Of a stretch of 64,000 bases of DNA, positions 52,520 through 63,843 are shown piece after piece; within the stretch, counting starts at the first letter, position 1, and the number at the start of each line of letters is the position of its first letter. The notes under the pieces were generated by a model. It searched no databases. It was not told the origin of the DNA and saw nothing but the letters and a program-made list of their open reading frames with translations. This DNA comes from Mimachlamys varia (Eukaryota; Mollusca; Bivalvia; Pectinida; Pectinidae). The translations under genes and the position numbers were made by a program. The stretch spans positions 51,355,186-51,419,185 of the forward strand of contig OX392529.1 of NCBI GenBank assembly GCA_947623455.1, given 5' to 3'.

Positions 52520-53375
52520 ATTTTCTGATATTTCACTGGTAAAAATGTAATAAATCCTGTTTATACAATACAAACCAACATGGCGATGACATTACTTGTC
52601 AAGAAAACCTGTGGGTTGTGTTTGAACAACAACAAAGGACAATAAGTCCTACCAGACATCGGTGTCATCGCCTACAGAAATATACCAAGGGAAAATTATC
52701 TAACCAAGTGCCATGAGAAACAACCATTCTGATAAGTCAAAATCTCAGAATAGGCTTCTATTCGGGAGAACGAGATTCTCCGTCTGTTTTAGCCCACGGG
52801 ACACAATTGTCGGAGAAGTGCCCCGTGGGTCTCCAACGATGATTTGCCGGTGACAGTTTAAGTAACAAAAGTAGAATCCCACTGTTGAGTCTTCTTGTCA
52901 TCTCCTTGCTGTTAATCAATTTTCAAAAAAAGATTTTGATGAAACTTTACATGACTATGTATTTTAGTATGACATGAGTATTTAACATTATTAAAGTGCC
53001 TTGACCTAGTTTCACAGGATGTAAGTCAGATCAGGAAAGTTCTAGATCACTGTTATTTTTACGTCACTTTTATAACAACTTCAGTTTTTGACATATTTTT
53101 CATCAAACTTTTCATACAAAAGTCAAGTATGAGTATAAAACCCTTGGATATCGTGGATCAAAGTCAGTGTTAAGGTTGTTATATATAGAAAATCAAAAAT
53201 GTCAGACAGGGGCATTCTTCATCTTACAGACATTTTTGAAGTTTTTTAAAAAGATACAGATATCATGATGGATTTCTTTCTTTTTTTTTTGTCGTTTTAT
53301 GCTGAAGTTTGTCCAAATGTAGAGGACATTATGGATGCTCCACATTTTTTCTGTTTTTTTTTTCAAATAAGGTAA
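52520..53375. other. Non-coding stretch, partly a dispersed repeat
   Basis: 52870-53200 has GATTTTGATGAAACTTTACA and related phrases of the GTCCGTCC-type repeats. Nothing coding supported. Confidence 0.4.
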
Positions 53376-53384
53376 CATTTATAT

Positions 53385-53610
53385 AGATGCTACTGAATGG
53401 TGAATGTGTGGGACTGCTTTTAGGTGGTCGTATCAACTTAATCAGGTTACTGGACTGCCTTTATATGGGTGAATCTGCTCAATCAGGACATCGTGGGACT
53501 GTCTATATATATGGTCACAGATACAATATCATGTACTCTGAGACTGTCCGTAAATAGTCCTGATTGTAACTTATTGAGTTAGGGGACTGCCTTTATAAAG
53601 TCAAAGCTGA
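53385..53610. repeat. Degenerate ~65-bp tandem repeat
   Basis: Units share GGGACTGCYTTTATA, followed by AATCAGG- or GTCCTGAT-like words; about three to four units. Confidence 0.5.
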
Positions 53611-53614
53611 GCAA

Positions 53615-54125
53615 TTACTATGAGTTGCATTAGAATTAAATGGCTTCATATCTATAATGTAATTGGTTTGATTGTATTGCAATTAAGCTGAGTTATTTGT
53701 GCTGATATTGTTAATTCCCAACAACCTTCATGAAAAGCTACCTGATGTTTACATGTTTGAGTGATCCCTTGCCTTTAGGCAATCTAAAGCAAATCTAACA
53801 CTGATAGCATTACACTCCCACAGATTGATACAGATGGTTATGGTAAACACCCACAGATCAATGTCAATTTGTAAATCAAATCAGTCATTATTGATGTAGC
53901 GCTTATAGCCTGGTGGTGTCAAATATACCATGTGATTGGTACCAGGAGGATCACATATAGGTATAGCTGTCTGTAACTCAGGTAGTCCCTCCAGGTCACA
54001 CGTCACAGTGGGACATCTGTTACTAAAGGTCTGTAACTCCATAGGGTAGGTGTTGCTCAATTAGTTTTACCTCAGGTCACTAAGTAAGAGAGTAGAATTT
54101 ACGTACTTGCTACTCAATTTGGTAT
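53615..54125. other. Non-coding stretch, nothing recognised
   Basis: No supported feature. Confidence 0.4.
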
Positions 54126-54129
54126 TCCT

Positions 54130-55390
54130 TTTAAAACTCCTATCAGGACAGATTTCCTAATTGAGGAAAAACAATTTCTGGACGGGGACATCATCACTCC
54201 CTAACACGGAAAAGAGATAATCCCTAGAGAGATGGGGACACACCGTCACTAGTTCATCCCTCCCCAGACAGAAGACCTCTGGAGGGAAGTTGAAGTAATC
54301 ATTTCTTCCCTGAATTCCTGACAGACAACACCAGGAAGGGGTACCAAAGATATTGGTCCCTAACTGAGGACAGACATTTGTAAGGGGACTAAGGTCATCA
54401 TTCCATAACTGAGAACAATTAATCTATTAGGGGACCAAGGTCATGGGTCTCTAACTGAGAATAGACAACTGAAAGAGGACCAAGGTCATTGGTCCCTAAC
54501 TGTACTTCTGGAAGGGAGACCAAGGTCATTGGTCCCTAAACTGCACTTCGGGACGGTGACCAAGGTCATTGGTCTCTAAACTGCACTTCTGGAAGGGAAC
54601 CAAGGTCAATGGTCCCTAAACTGCACTTCTTGAAGGGAACCAAGGTCATTGGTCCCTTAACTGCACTTCTTGAAGGGAACCAAGGTCATTGGTCCCCAAA
54701 CTGCACTTCTGGAAGGGAACCAAGGTCATTGGTCCCCAAACTGCACTTCTATGAGGGGACCAAGGTCATTGGTCCCCAAACTGCACTTCTGGAAGGGAAC
54801 CAAGGTCATTGGTCCCTAAACTGCACTTCTTGAAGGGAACCAAGGTCATTGGTCCCTTAACTGCACTTCTTGAAGGGAACCAAGGTCATTGGTTCCCAAA
54901 CTGCACTTCTGGAAGGGAACCAAGGTCATTGGTCCCCAAACTGCACTTCTATGAGGGGACCAAGGTCATTGGTCCCCAAACTGCACTTCTATGAGGGGAC
55001 CAAGGTCATTGGTCCCTAACTGAAGACGTACAACTTTTTAAGAGGACGTTGTCACTGAGGTATATATGTACAACTTAACTAAAGGGAGATATCATTTAAG
55101 AGGGGTTAAGTTTTTGTTACTCACGAGTTAAGAAATGATATCATCTGGCTGGTGACCTTTTCATCGACGCCATCACTCCGAAACTGTCAAGGACACACAT
55201 TCACTTACAACCTCGTAAATTGATGGGGAACAAACTTTCCTGACTCCATTCAACAAGAACACATGTCTACACCAGTAGTCATATAAGCTGGACCTACCTG
55301 AAATAACAGAATAGCCAGAAGATCTTCTCCTTGACGACATCACGTGTCACAGGTCCAACATTTCCTAAATTCCGGCACGGAAGAACACAG
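54130..55390. repeat. Old satellite-like region enclosing a young 40-bp array
   Basis: Flanks (54130-54460, 55020-55390) carry diverged units with GGACATCATCACTCCCTAAC, ACATCACGTGTCACAGG and GACGCCATCACTCCGAAAC. The centre is the 40-bp array. Apparent splice-like sites near 55298 and 55390 fall inside this repeat and were not used. Confidence 0.6.
54460..55020. repeat. 40-bp minisatellite, about 14 units, with a 200-bp higher-order repeat
   Basis: Unit CCAAGGTCATTGGTCCCTAA + ACTGCACTTCTTGAAGGGAA. 54601-54800 and 54801-55000 are nearly identical five-unit blocks. Plus ORFs (54609-54994) are repeat artefacts. Each unit carries CCAAGGTCA (an NR5A/ERR-type extended half-site) and ATTGG (a reversed CCAAT box). 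Confidence 0.95.
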
Positions 55391-55394
55391 TTGT

Positions 55395-56080
55395 AAGTAT
55401 TTAATCATTTAACCTTGTCAGCTGTTGTTTAAATCCTTCCACACCATATAAAACTAATATTGTCTTAACGTAACTGCCAGGCTTTGGAGCGACCAGATTC
55501 TGGGGTTGATGCTAGTGCTGGGCAAATCAATGGTAAGACACAGAGCCACTCCATGGAAATGCTCCGGGAATCAATACCTTAATTCACACGCACCCTGCCT
55601 CTGTATTGCGGTATCCTATAGCCCCATTTCCTGTTTATTTCATTGAATACTTGGGGGGTGATTTATTCAAATCTGTCTTTTTTTCTATGGCTTTTTAGAT
55701 AACACAATGGAACATAAAGTTGAAGATATTTGCACGCTCGATCATCAGCTGACTGACTATTAATTGTGATTGTGACATTTTGTCCGTCAGGTATAAAAAA
55801 GGGATATCCTTGGAGAAACCGGGCCTCTGAATCATCTGTACACTATTTCTGTATACCGGGTATATAGACTTTATTTATGCTCTGCTTACAAACGACATTT
55901 GGGAAAATCAAAAGCTGCCACTGTAGATTTTGCTATAAAAATGTAATAAACAGAATATCTAACAGTATCTTCAGTAATACCAAGCATATTTCAATCGTGT
56001 GGCTAATATTTTGATATTTTTTTATGAAAATATTAGCCCCACTTGTGAAATATATTATATCTGGTATTACTGAAGACAAT
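55395..56080. other. Non-coding stretch, nothing supported
   Basis: A short open segment 55482-55531 between AACTGCCAG and CAATG|GTAAGA was seen but is too short and unrecognised. Confidence 0.35.
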
Positions 56081-56084
56081 CCCT

Positions 56085-56272
56085 CTTGTTGGCTTGGCTG
56101 TTAGCATGCGAGGGATTTTAATGTGGGAGGAAACCGGAGTACCCGGAGAAAACCCACGTGGACGGGGCAGGTGACCCCAAACCTTTTCACATCCTGTCAG
56201 GGGAATAGAACTCTGGCGGCTTTGGTGAAAGGCAAGTGGGCTATCCATTGCATCACCCAACCATGCTGTATT
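56085..56272 (-). mobile_element. tRNA-derived SINE family B, copy 4 (-)
   Basis: Plus-strand text TCTTGTTGGCTTGGCTGTTA, GTGGGAGGAAACCGGAGTAC, AACCTTTTCACATCCTGTCA and CTATCCATTGCATCACCCAA is the reverse complement of the family B head and body. ORFs on both strands here are artefacts. Confidence 0.8.
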
Positions 56273-56279
56273 CGTCATT

Positions 56280-56855
56280 GCCTGCCTGATTCTAACATTC
56301 ACCATTAAGACATTTGCCATTTAAAGGAATTCGTATAGCCATCATTCAGAATTGCTTTAATAGTTATGAAGGATCGATGGTGATGACATTTAGATTTTAT
56401 TCGCTTAAATTGCATAGAAAGTATTACTGGATAACATTTATATATACACAAAGAAATAGATTGATCTTAACGAACTAAGAAATGATATAAAAGGGAAAAA
56501 ATCACAACAACAACTTGTCATTAGCCCTTTCATTTCAGAAAGGAAATTCTTCAGTCATGAATAATATATACAATTAATGTTAAAATTGATGAAATGCAAG
56601 TAAATGAATTGAAATAATGCTTGTTCTTGGGCAAAATGGGAGCAAAACAAGCATATTACTAGAACTCTATTAGACATTTAGACTAAAATACATAATGTAG
56701 GTTAGAGGGAAATCCATTTAAAGTGAAATAGATTCTGGTTTTAGTGAATGATTTCATTATAAAACACTATTTATAGAAACTATAGACAGATGCGTTAAGG
56801 TTCCTTGTAGGTGGCGTAACATTACAATATTACAATTTGTTTGTCTGTAACGCAA
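56280..56855. other. Non-coding stretch, nothing recognised
   Basis: AT-rich, no supported feature. Confidence 0.45.
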
Positions 56856-56857
56856 TT

Positions 56858-57065
56858 TTTATGTCCCCGCCATGAAATGGGGGGGGGGGGGGCATATAGT
56901 GTTGCCCATGTCCATCCTGTTGTGTCGCATCCCGTCCCATGGTAATATAACCAGCTTATTTAAATAACTACTGATCTGATTGTCAACTTTGCTTATGTAT
57001 GAGCATGAAGAACTAATATTTCATATGGGGAAAGGGGGCATTTATGTCTCACAGACATTTTTTTT
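56858..57065. repeat. Dispersed repeat family L, copy 1
   Basis: CCCCGCCATGAAATGGGG with an expanded G run, GGGGCATATAGTGTT, CCCATGGTAATATAACCAGC, then GCATGAAGAACTAATATTTC and ATGTCTCACAGACATT. Same order as 62188-62372. Confidence 0.8.
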
Positions 57066-57069
57066 TTTT

Positions 57070-57790
57070 CTAAACTTCTCTTTATAGATTAGAACGCTGA
57101 GACATTAACATAATGTACCGCTGTCTTTGAGATCACATGGTTTGACTGTATTTACAAAAACTGGGTCACTGTGACCTATGACCAAAATCGTCGACATTTT
57201 TAATCCTTTTCTCTCATACATTTTTTCACTCAGAGATAAAAAAAAAATATTGGTGTGTGTATAGTGGATGTATATTGTTCTTTCAAGAAAATTGCACATT
57301 GACAAACACCAAAAACATTGTTCCAAGTTTTGTTTTGTATATTAACTCATGGCAAAGCTATGATTTTCTCTGTAATGGTTTGTCTTGCTGTGTTTAAACT
57401 GTTTTCTGCACAAGAAATATATTGTAAATTGAATTAGAGAGTAAACAGACATAGTCATTTAGGTTTGTTGGTACTAGTGTCTGGACACACGGTACAATTA
57501 TCCTCCGCCCTGTTTTCTGGACATTGTCAGATGTGCTTGCCCTGAAGTTTCTTGGGAACATCAAAGGATGTGTGAAATAAGACTGGGTGGCTTGCCCTTC
57601 TGACTTCCAGACCAATTTCCTGTCTAAATGATTTGTCAGTATGTAAACCTAATGTTATATACATTGTAGAGAGTATAATAACCAGCTAAGATTGAAGTAT
57701 TGGTCTTCAGAAGTTTTTGTAAGTCAAAATGGTATATACTCAAAGAACATGAAAAGTTTGAGGATAGTAGGCATGTGTTAATATTTTATA
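57070..57790. other. Non-coding stretch, nothing recognised
   Basis: Minus ORFs at 57105-57326 and 57394-57615 have no splice context or family resemblance. Confidence 0.4.
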
Positions 57791-57791
57791 T

Positions 57792-58177
57792 TTAAAGGCC
57801 CAACCCAATAATTACTTAACTTCAGGAAAGTTTTGGGGGTTCTGAAAAATTATGGAAAAAAGTCCAGTTGATAACCATGCAAAAATAAGCCTAAATCGAA
57901 GTAAATCTGAGTGGTAACTAACAAGAAGCTCTTGACAAAAAAATCCAAAGAATTTAAAATAATTCAGGTGGGGCCCACTTCAATAACAAACCGAAGGTAG
58001 AAGACGCGTGTTTACAAATACTGTGTTTCAATTGCTGCTGTACCAGTAACCGTGCAAGAATTCATCTAGAATATTGCTGATATCAGTTAATCTTAACTAA
58101 ATCTATAAATATAATAAGTTATTTGGCCTGATTTTCGCTTCAAGTTTTGCCGAAAGTTACGTATATTGGGCCTTTAA
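57792..58177. mobile_element. MITE family G, copy 2, with TTAA flanks
   Basis: TTAA (57792-57795), AGGCCCAACCCAATAATTAC... through ...AAGTTACGTATATTGGGCCT, TTAA (58174-58177). The body is the same as 40534-40912 in the same orientation (GTCCAGTTGATAACCATGCA, GTGGGGCCCACTTCAA). The left end has decayed. Confidence 0.85.
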
Positions 58178-58367
58178 CTTTAACTTTTTGCAAAAAATAG
58201 CCATGGTAACTTTTGTTTTATTTTACAATATCCTATTCTAAAGAAAAGCATGATTTTGTTGTTTGCCTTTATTATGCTCTAATAGATCTGTGAGCAACAG
58301 TTAACTGAACCTTTGTTTAACTTACCTGGTATTATAACGACAACCTAGCGTTAGTGTATCTGGAAAT

Positions 58368-58420
58368 CGGGGGGGGGGGGGAGGTTGGAGGGGGGGGGGG
58401 GGGAGGTTGGAGGGGGGGGG
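58368..58420. repeat. Poly-G with duplicated GAGGTTGGAG spacer
   Basis: Three G runs of 9-13 are separated by GAGGTTGGAG. Strong quadruplex-forming potential; probably polymorphic. Confidence 0.85.
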
Positions 58421-58424
58421 ATGT

Positions 58425-60475
58425 CTTGTGGCACATGTTCTTTCTTAAATTATCCAAATTTTTGAGGACACATTATCAAGGTTTCTCTCAGAGCAATTAA
58501 CATTAAATTTAATTGGCCAAAGGTTCCTCACAACAACAAATGTGATTAGTGTGTTTCTGTCCTGTAACAAGTCAGGTTGACTAATTACTTTATTCAGCAA
58601 CTTCAACTTTTAATGTCTTGCTCAGTTTCTGGACAGAGTTAATCAAAAGATGACCTTTTTTGACTAATCAATTGTTGTTTTAAATGTCAGAGATGTAAAG
58701 TTTGTGGATAACAACAAATGTCATTGTCCTAGCTGATATTGACCTGATCAGATCAAAATATATAGGGCTGAAGTCAACAATATACAATCCAGTAATATTC
58801 ATTTGAAACAACGACAGAGATCATCTGTGGCTGACTGATCAGAAAGTTGACAAGTTGATAAATGTCAGGCTATTAACAGCAAACAGCAGCATAACAACAC
58901 ATCTCATTGACAGAAAAATACCAACCTCAAGGTTTAGATATTGGAACTGATAATTCAATTTCTCAAACAGATCTTCTTTTTTGGCCGTAACATTTTGGAT
59001 TCAAATGAAAAAAAAAAGACAGATTGCATAGGTGTTAACCTCTGAAACCTTCAATTAGAGAGTTCTTTGAGATTTTTTTTCTGGATAGGTCAGGGTATAT
59101 TATATTTAGTTTTATATACAACACAAACAAAGATTGAAAGTTCAGATTAAAGTAACTTGTTCAGATTATTTAACTAAATGTTTTTGGCATACTCTTGACA
59201 TTGAATTATCCAGACGCTTTCTGAAAAGCTACCCCGTAGTGTACATGTATGTTGACTTCAACTTTCTGCAAAGGTTATGGGTATATATATAGTTTGTGTT
59301 CTATGCTATAATTAGCTGTCCATTCCTAGCATATTTCATGAATCTTTAAATTCTTATCAAGAATGGTCCATATAGTTTAACAATATGTCTATGTCAAGGA
59401 GTCGAGATACAATATAGCAGCATTGAACAAAACCTGAAAGAAATGGGACGAAAAGCAAAAGTTATCTCCAATCAATATTTCTACAAGGAATGTGAATATG
59501 GCTTAATTCCCAAGGGTGATCGATCCCAGATTTTCTGGGGCTGGAGTTTTGGAATTTTGGAATTTTCAGATAAGATAGAATGCTCCAAGCTGTCCTGTTT
59601 ATCTTATACTACAGTGACAAAACCTATAGAAATCTATAAAGTTGTTTAACACTAGTGTCACTTACAACATTGGTTATTTTTCCAGTCGTCACAAAATTGT
59701 CAATAACACTTGGAAGTCTTCTGTGTATATTAGTCTGGGTACATACAGAGGAAGTAACAGAAAACAATTCTTCCATTGTCGTACCTAGCCCCAGTGAAAA
59801 GTACTTTAATGAAATTGTTTTATTATTTCCCCCTATTACATTTGTTTTTCCCTTTGGACCTTTGGGACAAATCCTTTTACCACTGAGGGTAATTGTGAGG
59901 GTATTATCACATTAGAAAGTGTACCACATCGATTATATAGCCAAGAGTTTTATATACATGTATTTCTACAGTGTATAAATAGACTTTTAATCAATATCTA
60001 CATCACAGTATGTTTTCTTGAATTTGGAATGATATCAATGAGAAAAATAGTATGGATATACATGCAGTCAATCCATGACAGATTTTTATCTGTAAATTTA
60101 ACAGTTAAAAATACCTATATTATGTAACTTTGGTAGAGTGGGGAATACAGGCTAGATACTATAGCTGCAATAAAACAGAAATCAAAAAAGATCCGTCGGT
60201 ATAATCTGTTTTATGATCAAAGATCCCACTAACCCAATACCACACTCAACCATTTCATTTGTGGTCTCCTGAGATGATTAAAGTGACCTTATTGCAGTGA
60301 TCAATTTACAATTTATTTTCATGGGTCCATTAAGTACATATTTTTTAAACAATGGGTCCTACAATGTTAAATTGAAGTATTTCCAGAATTTCTACGAGTC
60401 TTATCACAATTTTAATGAGTATAGGACTCGGGACTCGCACATAGATTGATCACTGGTAAATCGTCTTTTGTCTGT
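58425..60475. other. Non-coding stretch, nothing recognised
   Basis: About 2 kb AT-rich. Plus ORFs at 59443-59649 and 59655-59915 are within chance length and lack splice signals. Confidence 0.45.
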
Positions 60476-60479
60476 TACC

Positions 60480-60720
60480 ATATATCGTCCATTGTCTGTC
60501 GTCCGTCCATAAACAATTAACATTTTCATTGCTTCTCAAAAATCCCTAACTAATTTTAATGAAATTTGGCAGGAACCTGTCATTGTTTAAAAGGTCAAGG
60601 AAAACATTTGTAACTTTTCACTTTTGACAAGTCAAGTCAACACAGATCAAAGTCCCTGGGTTTGACCACTGGTCCTAAATCTCAAAGATTGATTGATTTT
60701 TTGGAGAAAAATAACCTTAG
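60480..60720. repeat. Dispersed repeat with GTCCGTCC head
   Basis: CCATTGTCTGTCGTCCGTCC, AATTTTAATGAAATTTGGCA and CAAAGTCCCTGGGTTTGACC. Same style as 1733-1960. Confidence 0.5.
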
Positions 60721-60724
60721 AATT

Positions 60725-61980
60725 ATAAAAAAAAATTTAACTTTGATATTAATCTTGTAAATTAGTCTGACTGTTATACTAATCAGAATGAAATTATTGC
60801 ATGTACAGTTCTTGGTCTGACAACTAGTATTTCAATGTGAGAAATAGTTTCCCTCATCTTAAAACCCTGTAAAGAAAGTTTGCACAACATATTTCTCAGA
60901 AAGTCACAAATCTATACTATAACATATTCAGGTGTGCTGGAATTTATTAAAGAAAAAAAATGAATTCAGTAAAGTTCAAAAAGTAAAATTTAGAAATATT
61001 ACCTGCATATCTGTGTATTGATAATCCATTAATGTAAGTTCCATATAGGGCTGTTGTAGTGTAAACGACCAATTATTTCACTCGATAATACTTAAAAATA
61101 GCTTCCTCGGCATCACTAATAGGGCACTGAACGAAGTATATCCCCTTGGTGTTTATCCATATAGAGCTGTATATCCTAAAACACCAAATTTTAAAATTGC
61201 TTTGTCACCTAGACCATTGTAATGGGTTTCCTATAATGCCTAGGCATGGTTACAAGCGTGAACATAAATGCAACGATTGTGACTGGAGAGAGAGAGAGTC
61301 AGGGTTGTGTGATAGTCAATAAACCACAAAAGGTACCGGTGATACTGCAGCACTCAACGATGACGTACACACAGTCAAAACACTGTCACAATCAATTATA
61401 CATCGGCAGCCGTTACCTTTGTTTCCTCCAAAAATGAAGAGTTTAACAGTTACCCATCAACACTAAAGTCTGAAAAAAAACAGAATTGTCATAAAATCTG
61501 CTTGCTCTACTTACTTTTTTTTTTCCCCTGTCTCAGATAAATTAAGTTCATTTTCCCCAAAATTTGAATGAAATGTAATATATACCATTGGAAATCTTTA
61601 AAGGAACAAGATGAGATAGGTAAGTTGTATACACAGACAGGTAGCTAGGTTAGACCTATACTGATCGAGATACCTTCACAGGCTTCAAATTCATTGATGA
61701 CTGGTTTCACCTGAATTATTTACAAGCATTGTTCATTGGGCTGCGTGAGTATATATATACATATAATCCCTTATGGGATATTATCTTAATTTGAAACACA
61801 ATGTTAGCCACCAGTACTGCGTTAATTATACATGTTCTGTAATTTACTTCATTGGTCAAAGGTATATAGTTCTATCATTAACAAGACATGCACCGAAATG
61901 TTCAAACCCCAAATCATATACATGTCTGTATATTGTTGTGTATTTTATCTTCAGATAGTGTTTCAGGTTACAGGTACTGT
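60725..61980. other. Non-coding stretch with one tiny exon-like signal
   Basis: On the minus strand 61060-61013 reads PYMELTLMDYQYTDMQ between CAACAG and GTAATA, but it is only 48 bp and unrecognised. Nothing else supported. Confidence 0.35.
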
Positions 61981-61984
61981 ATTC

Positions 61985-62535
61985 GCTGTAATTAGCGCCC
62001 AGGGCACCTGAAAATTTGGTTCAAAAAAGGGCGCTCAATAGGATAATAAAACTTAGATCTGGATGAAAAATGTTATTTCTTTTAAGTATATATAAGTATT
62101 ATGTATTTTGACAAGAATTGGTAGTACAGTACTTATGATACATGACGTTAATGTCATCAATGTTGGACACTTTGTAATTTTTGTTTTTATGCCCCCGCCA
62201 TGAAATGGGGGGCATATAGTGTTACCCATGTCTGTCCCGTCCCGTCCCATGGTAATGTAACCAGCTTATTTAAATTAACTATTGTTCCGATTGTCATCAA
62301 ACGTCTCATATGTAATAAGCGTGAAGAACTAATTTCATATGGGGGACGTGGGCATTCATGTCACACAGAAATTATTAGTTTTCCTTGTAGACATGCGCAC
62401 AGTGAGATTTACCGTTCTGTTGAGTGAAAATCATTTAGTTGTGTCACAATTAGAAGGAGCACTTATATAATTTGAATACCCCTGTAGAAGGGAAAGGGGC
62501 GCTAATAGGGGGAGGAGCGCTTATTATGGCAAAAA
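61985..62535. mobile_element. Possible MITE family I with a nested copy of repeat L
   Basis: Left GCTGTAATTAGCGCCCAGGG and right GGGCGCTAATAGG...AGCGCTTATTATGGC form an inverted GCGCC/GGCGC terminal pattern. The interior contains a separate dispersed repeat (62188-62372). Confidence 0.45.
62188..62372. repeat. Dispersed repeat family L, copy 2
   Basis: CCCCCGCCATGAAATGGGGG, GCATATAGTGTTACCCATG, CCCATGGTAATGTAACCAGC, GCGTGAAGAACTAATTTCAT and TCATGTCACACAGAAATT. Parallels 56858-57065. Confidence 0.8.
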
Positions 62536-62584
62536 CAGCAATTGACACCAACTTGTATTGTATTTCACATATCAACATGTTAAT

Positions 62585-62995
62585 GCATTGGATTCTCACT
62601 CATAATTGACCTCTGACCCTGCTTTGTTAATTGGTGGTTGATTCTTATTATAACACTCGTGACCCCTAACCTCTGACCGATCCTGTGTTTAGGTGACGGC
62701 TCGCTAGCTATAGGGTCTTACTATAACAATGGTGAATCCCGACCTTCGACCCTTTTATGTATGTGATTTGACTGTTGACCCCTGACCTCTGATCCATCCT
62801 GTGGTTAGCTGACAACTCACAAGGTTCTGACTATAATATTGATAAACACTGAACTCTGCATTACCCTTATACGCAATGTGATTGATTCCTTTTATAACAT
62901 TGCTGACCTTTAACCTCTGACCTTGTTGAATTTAGGTTATTGGTACTGAAACATAGCTAACCCTTGACATCTGACCCTGATAACATAGCTGACAC
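62585..62995. repeat. Degenerate ~100-bp repeat rich in TGACCTCTGACC words
   Basis: Four units each contain TGACCYCTRACCTCTGACC-like text followed by ATCCTGTG..TTAG and CTATAACA. The minus strand reads AGGTCA-type half-sites spaced by one base. Confidence 0.6.
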
Positions 62996-63023
62996 CTTAT
63001 TGCTTTTGTTCGTTTCATGCTAG

Positions 63024-63106
63024 GTGGTCATGAACCAAATGCAGCATCAATATTCTCTGCAGGAGCACACGCTATGTATCACCTTTTAACAAATTACATC
63101 AAATGA
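63024..63106 (+). CDS. Candidate 3'-terminal coding exon (unknown protein)
   Basis: A good acceptor (TTTTGTTCGTTTCATGCTAG|GT, AG at 63022-63023, with a clear pyrimidine tract) is followed by two bases and 26 codons, GHEPNAASIFSAGAHAMYHL then LTNYIK, ending at TGA 63104-63106. It accepts a phase-1 upstream exon. Composition is protein-like and the Ala/Gly/His-rich segment is unlike the surrounding AT-rich translations. I do not recognise the family. No canonical AATAAA was seen within 100 bp downstream (AATATAAATATT near 63196). The minus-strand exon at 63844 would make the two genes convergent. Confidence 0.4.
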
Positions 63107-63480
63107 TATACTGAAGCCAATCATCTGTTCCTATGATTCCTATGTGTTGTAAAGAGCCTTTGCAACAGAAACTGCATGGATATTTTAATTGGTAAAATAT
63201 AAATATTATGATATGGTCTTTTCTCTGAATGTCTTGTTGCATTTTCCTGGTCTCTCAATACCTGAGTTAATGAGACAGCAGGTCTCGCTGCCAAAGTAGC
63301 TTTATTACAATACCATCCTTTTATTTATGGATGTTAAACTGCTTATAACATTATTTGCGAATTCTTATTGGCAATTATAATTGGAATCAAAGCATAGATA
63401 ACAAATTCCACATTACAAATTCAAAAAAAACTGTATTTATTAAATGGTTTTGTAGCTTTGGAAAATCAACTGTAATATCT

Positions 63481-63722
63481 GGCCCTGGTTTCATCAACAT
63501 TCCTTAACTTAAGGAAACTCCTTAACTTAAAAATCTCCATAGGAAAGCATTACAGAATTTAAAGAGAAAATCCTTAGTTAAGGAACTTTCCTTAAATTCT
63601 GTAATGCTTTCCTTTGGAGATTTTTAAGTTAAGGTAATTCCTAAAGCTAGGGAATGTTGATGAAACTGGGGCCAGCTGTCGCATTGCCCTGAAGTTAAGG
63701 AACGTTGATGAAACCGGGGCCA
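63481..63722. mobile_element. MITE family J with a partial tandem end
   Basis: Starts GGCCCTGGTTTCATCAACAT + TCCTTAACTTAAGG; the first right end is GGGAATGTTGATGAAACTGG + GGCC (63674). Arms pair closely (AAATCTCCATAGGAAAGCAT/ATGCTTTCCTTTGGAGATTT). A second, partial right end (GGAACGTTGATGAAACCGGG + GCC) follows at 63695-63720. Confidence 0.85.
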
Positions 63723-63843
63723 GGTGAGGTAAATGTTTTACTTAGCTAATGTTTATCCTCAAACCTGCAAATACCTCCAAGGACATTGTGACACGCTGTG
63801 GGCGGTCTTCCATACATAGCATCAGCCAGACAGACCAACGTAC

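Noticed and set aside
55298..55391. Open minus segment (NVGPVTRDVVKEKIFWLFCYF) with GTAGGT donor, and plus GTAAGT at 55391
   Set aside because: Falls in a degenerate satellite whose units recur upstream (GACGCCATCACTCC, GACATCATCACTCC); no family match.
58328..58362. Micro-exon on the minus strand between poly-C + TTTCCAG and CCAG|GTAAGT
   Set aside because: About 34 bp only; the good splice signals may be coincidental and the sequence looks repeat-like.
59443..59915. Two adjacent plus ORFs considered as a membrane protein gene
   Set aside because: Different frames, chance length, no splice or start context, no family resemblance.
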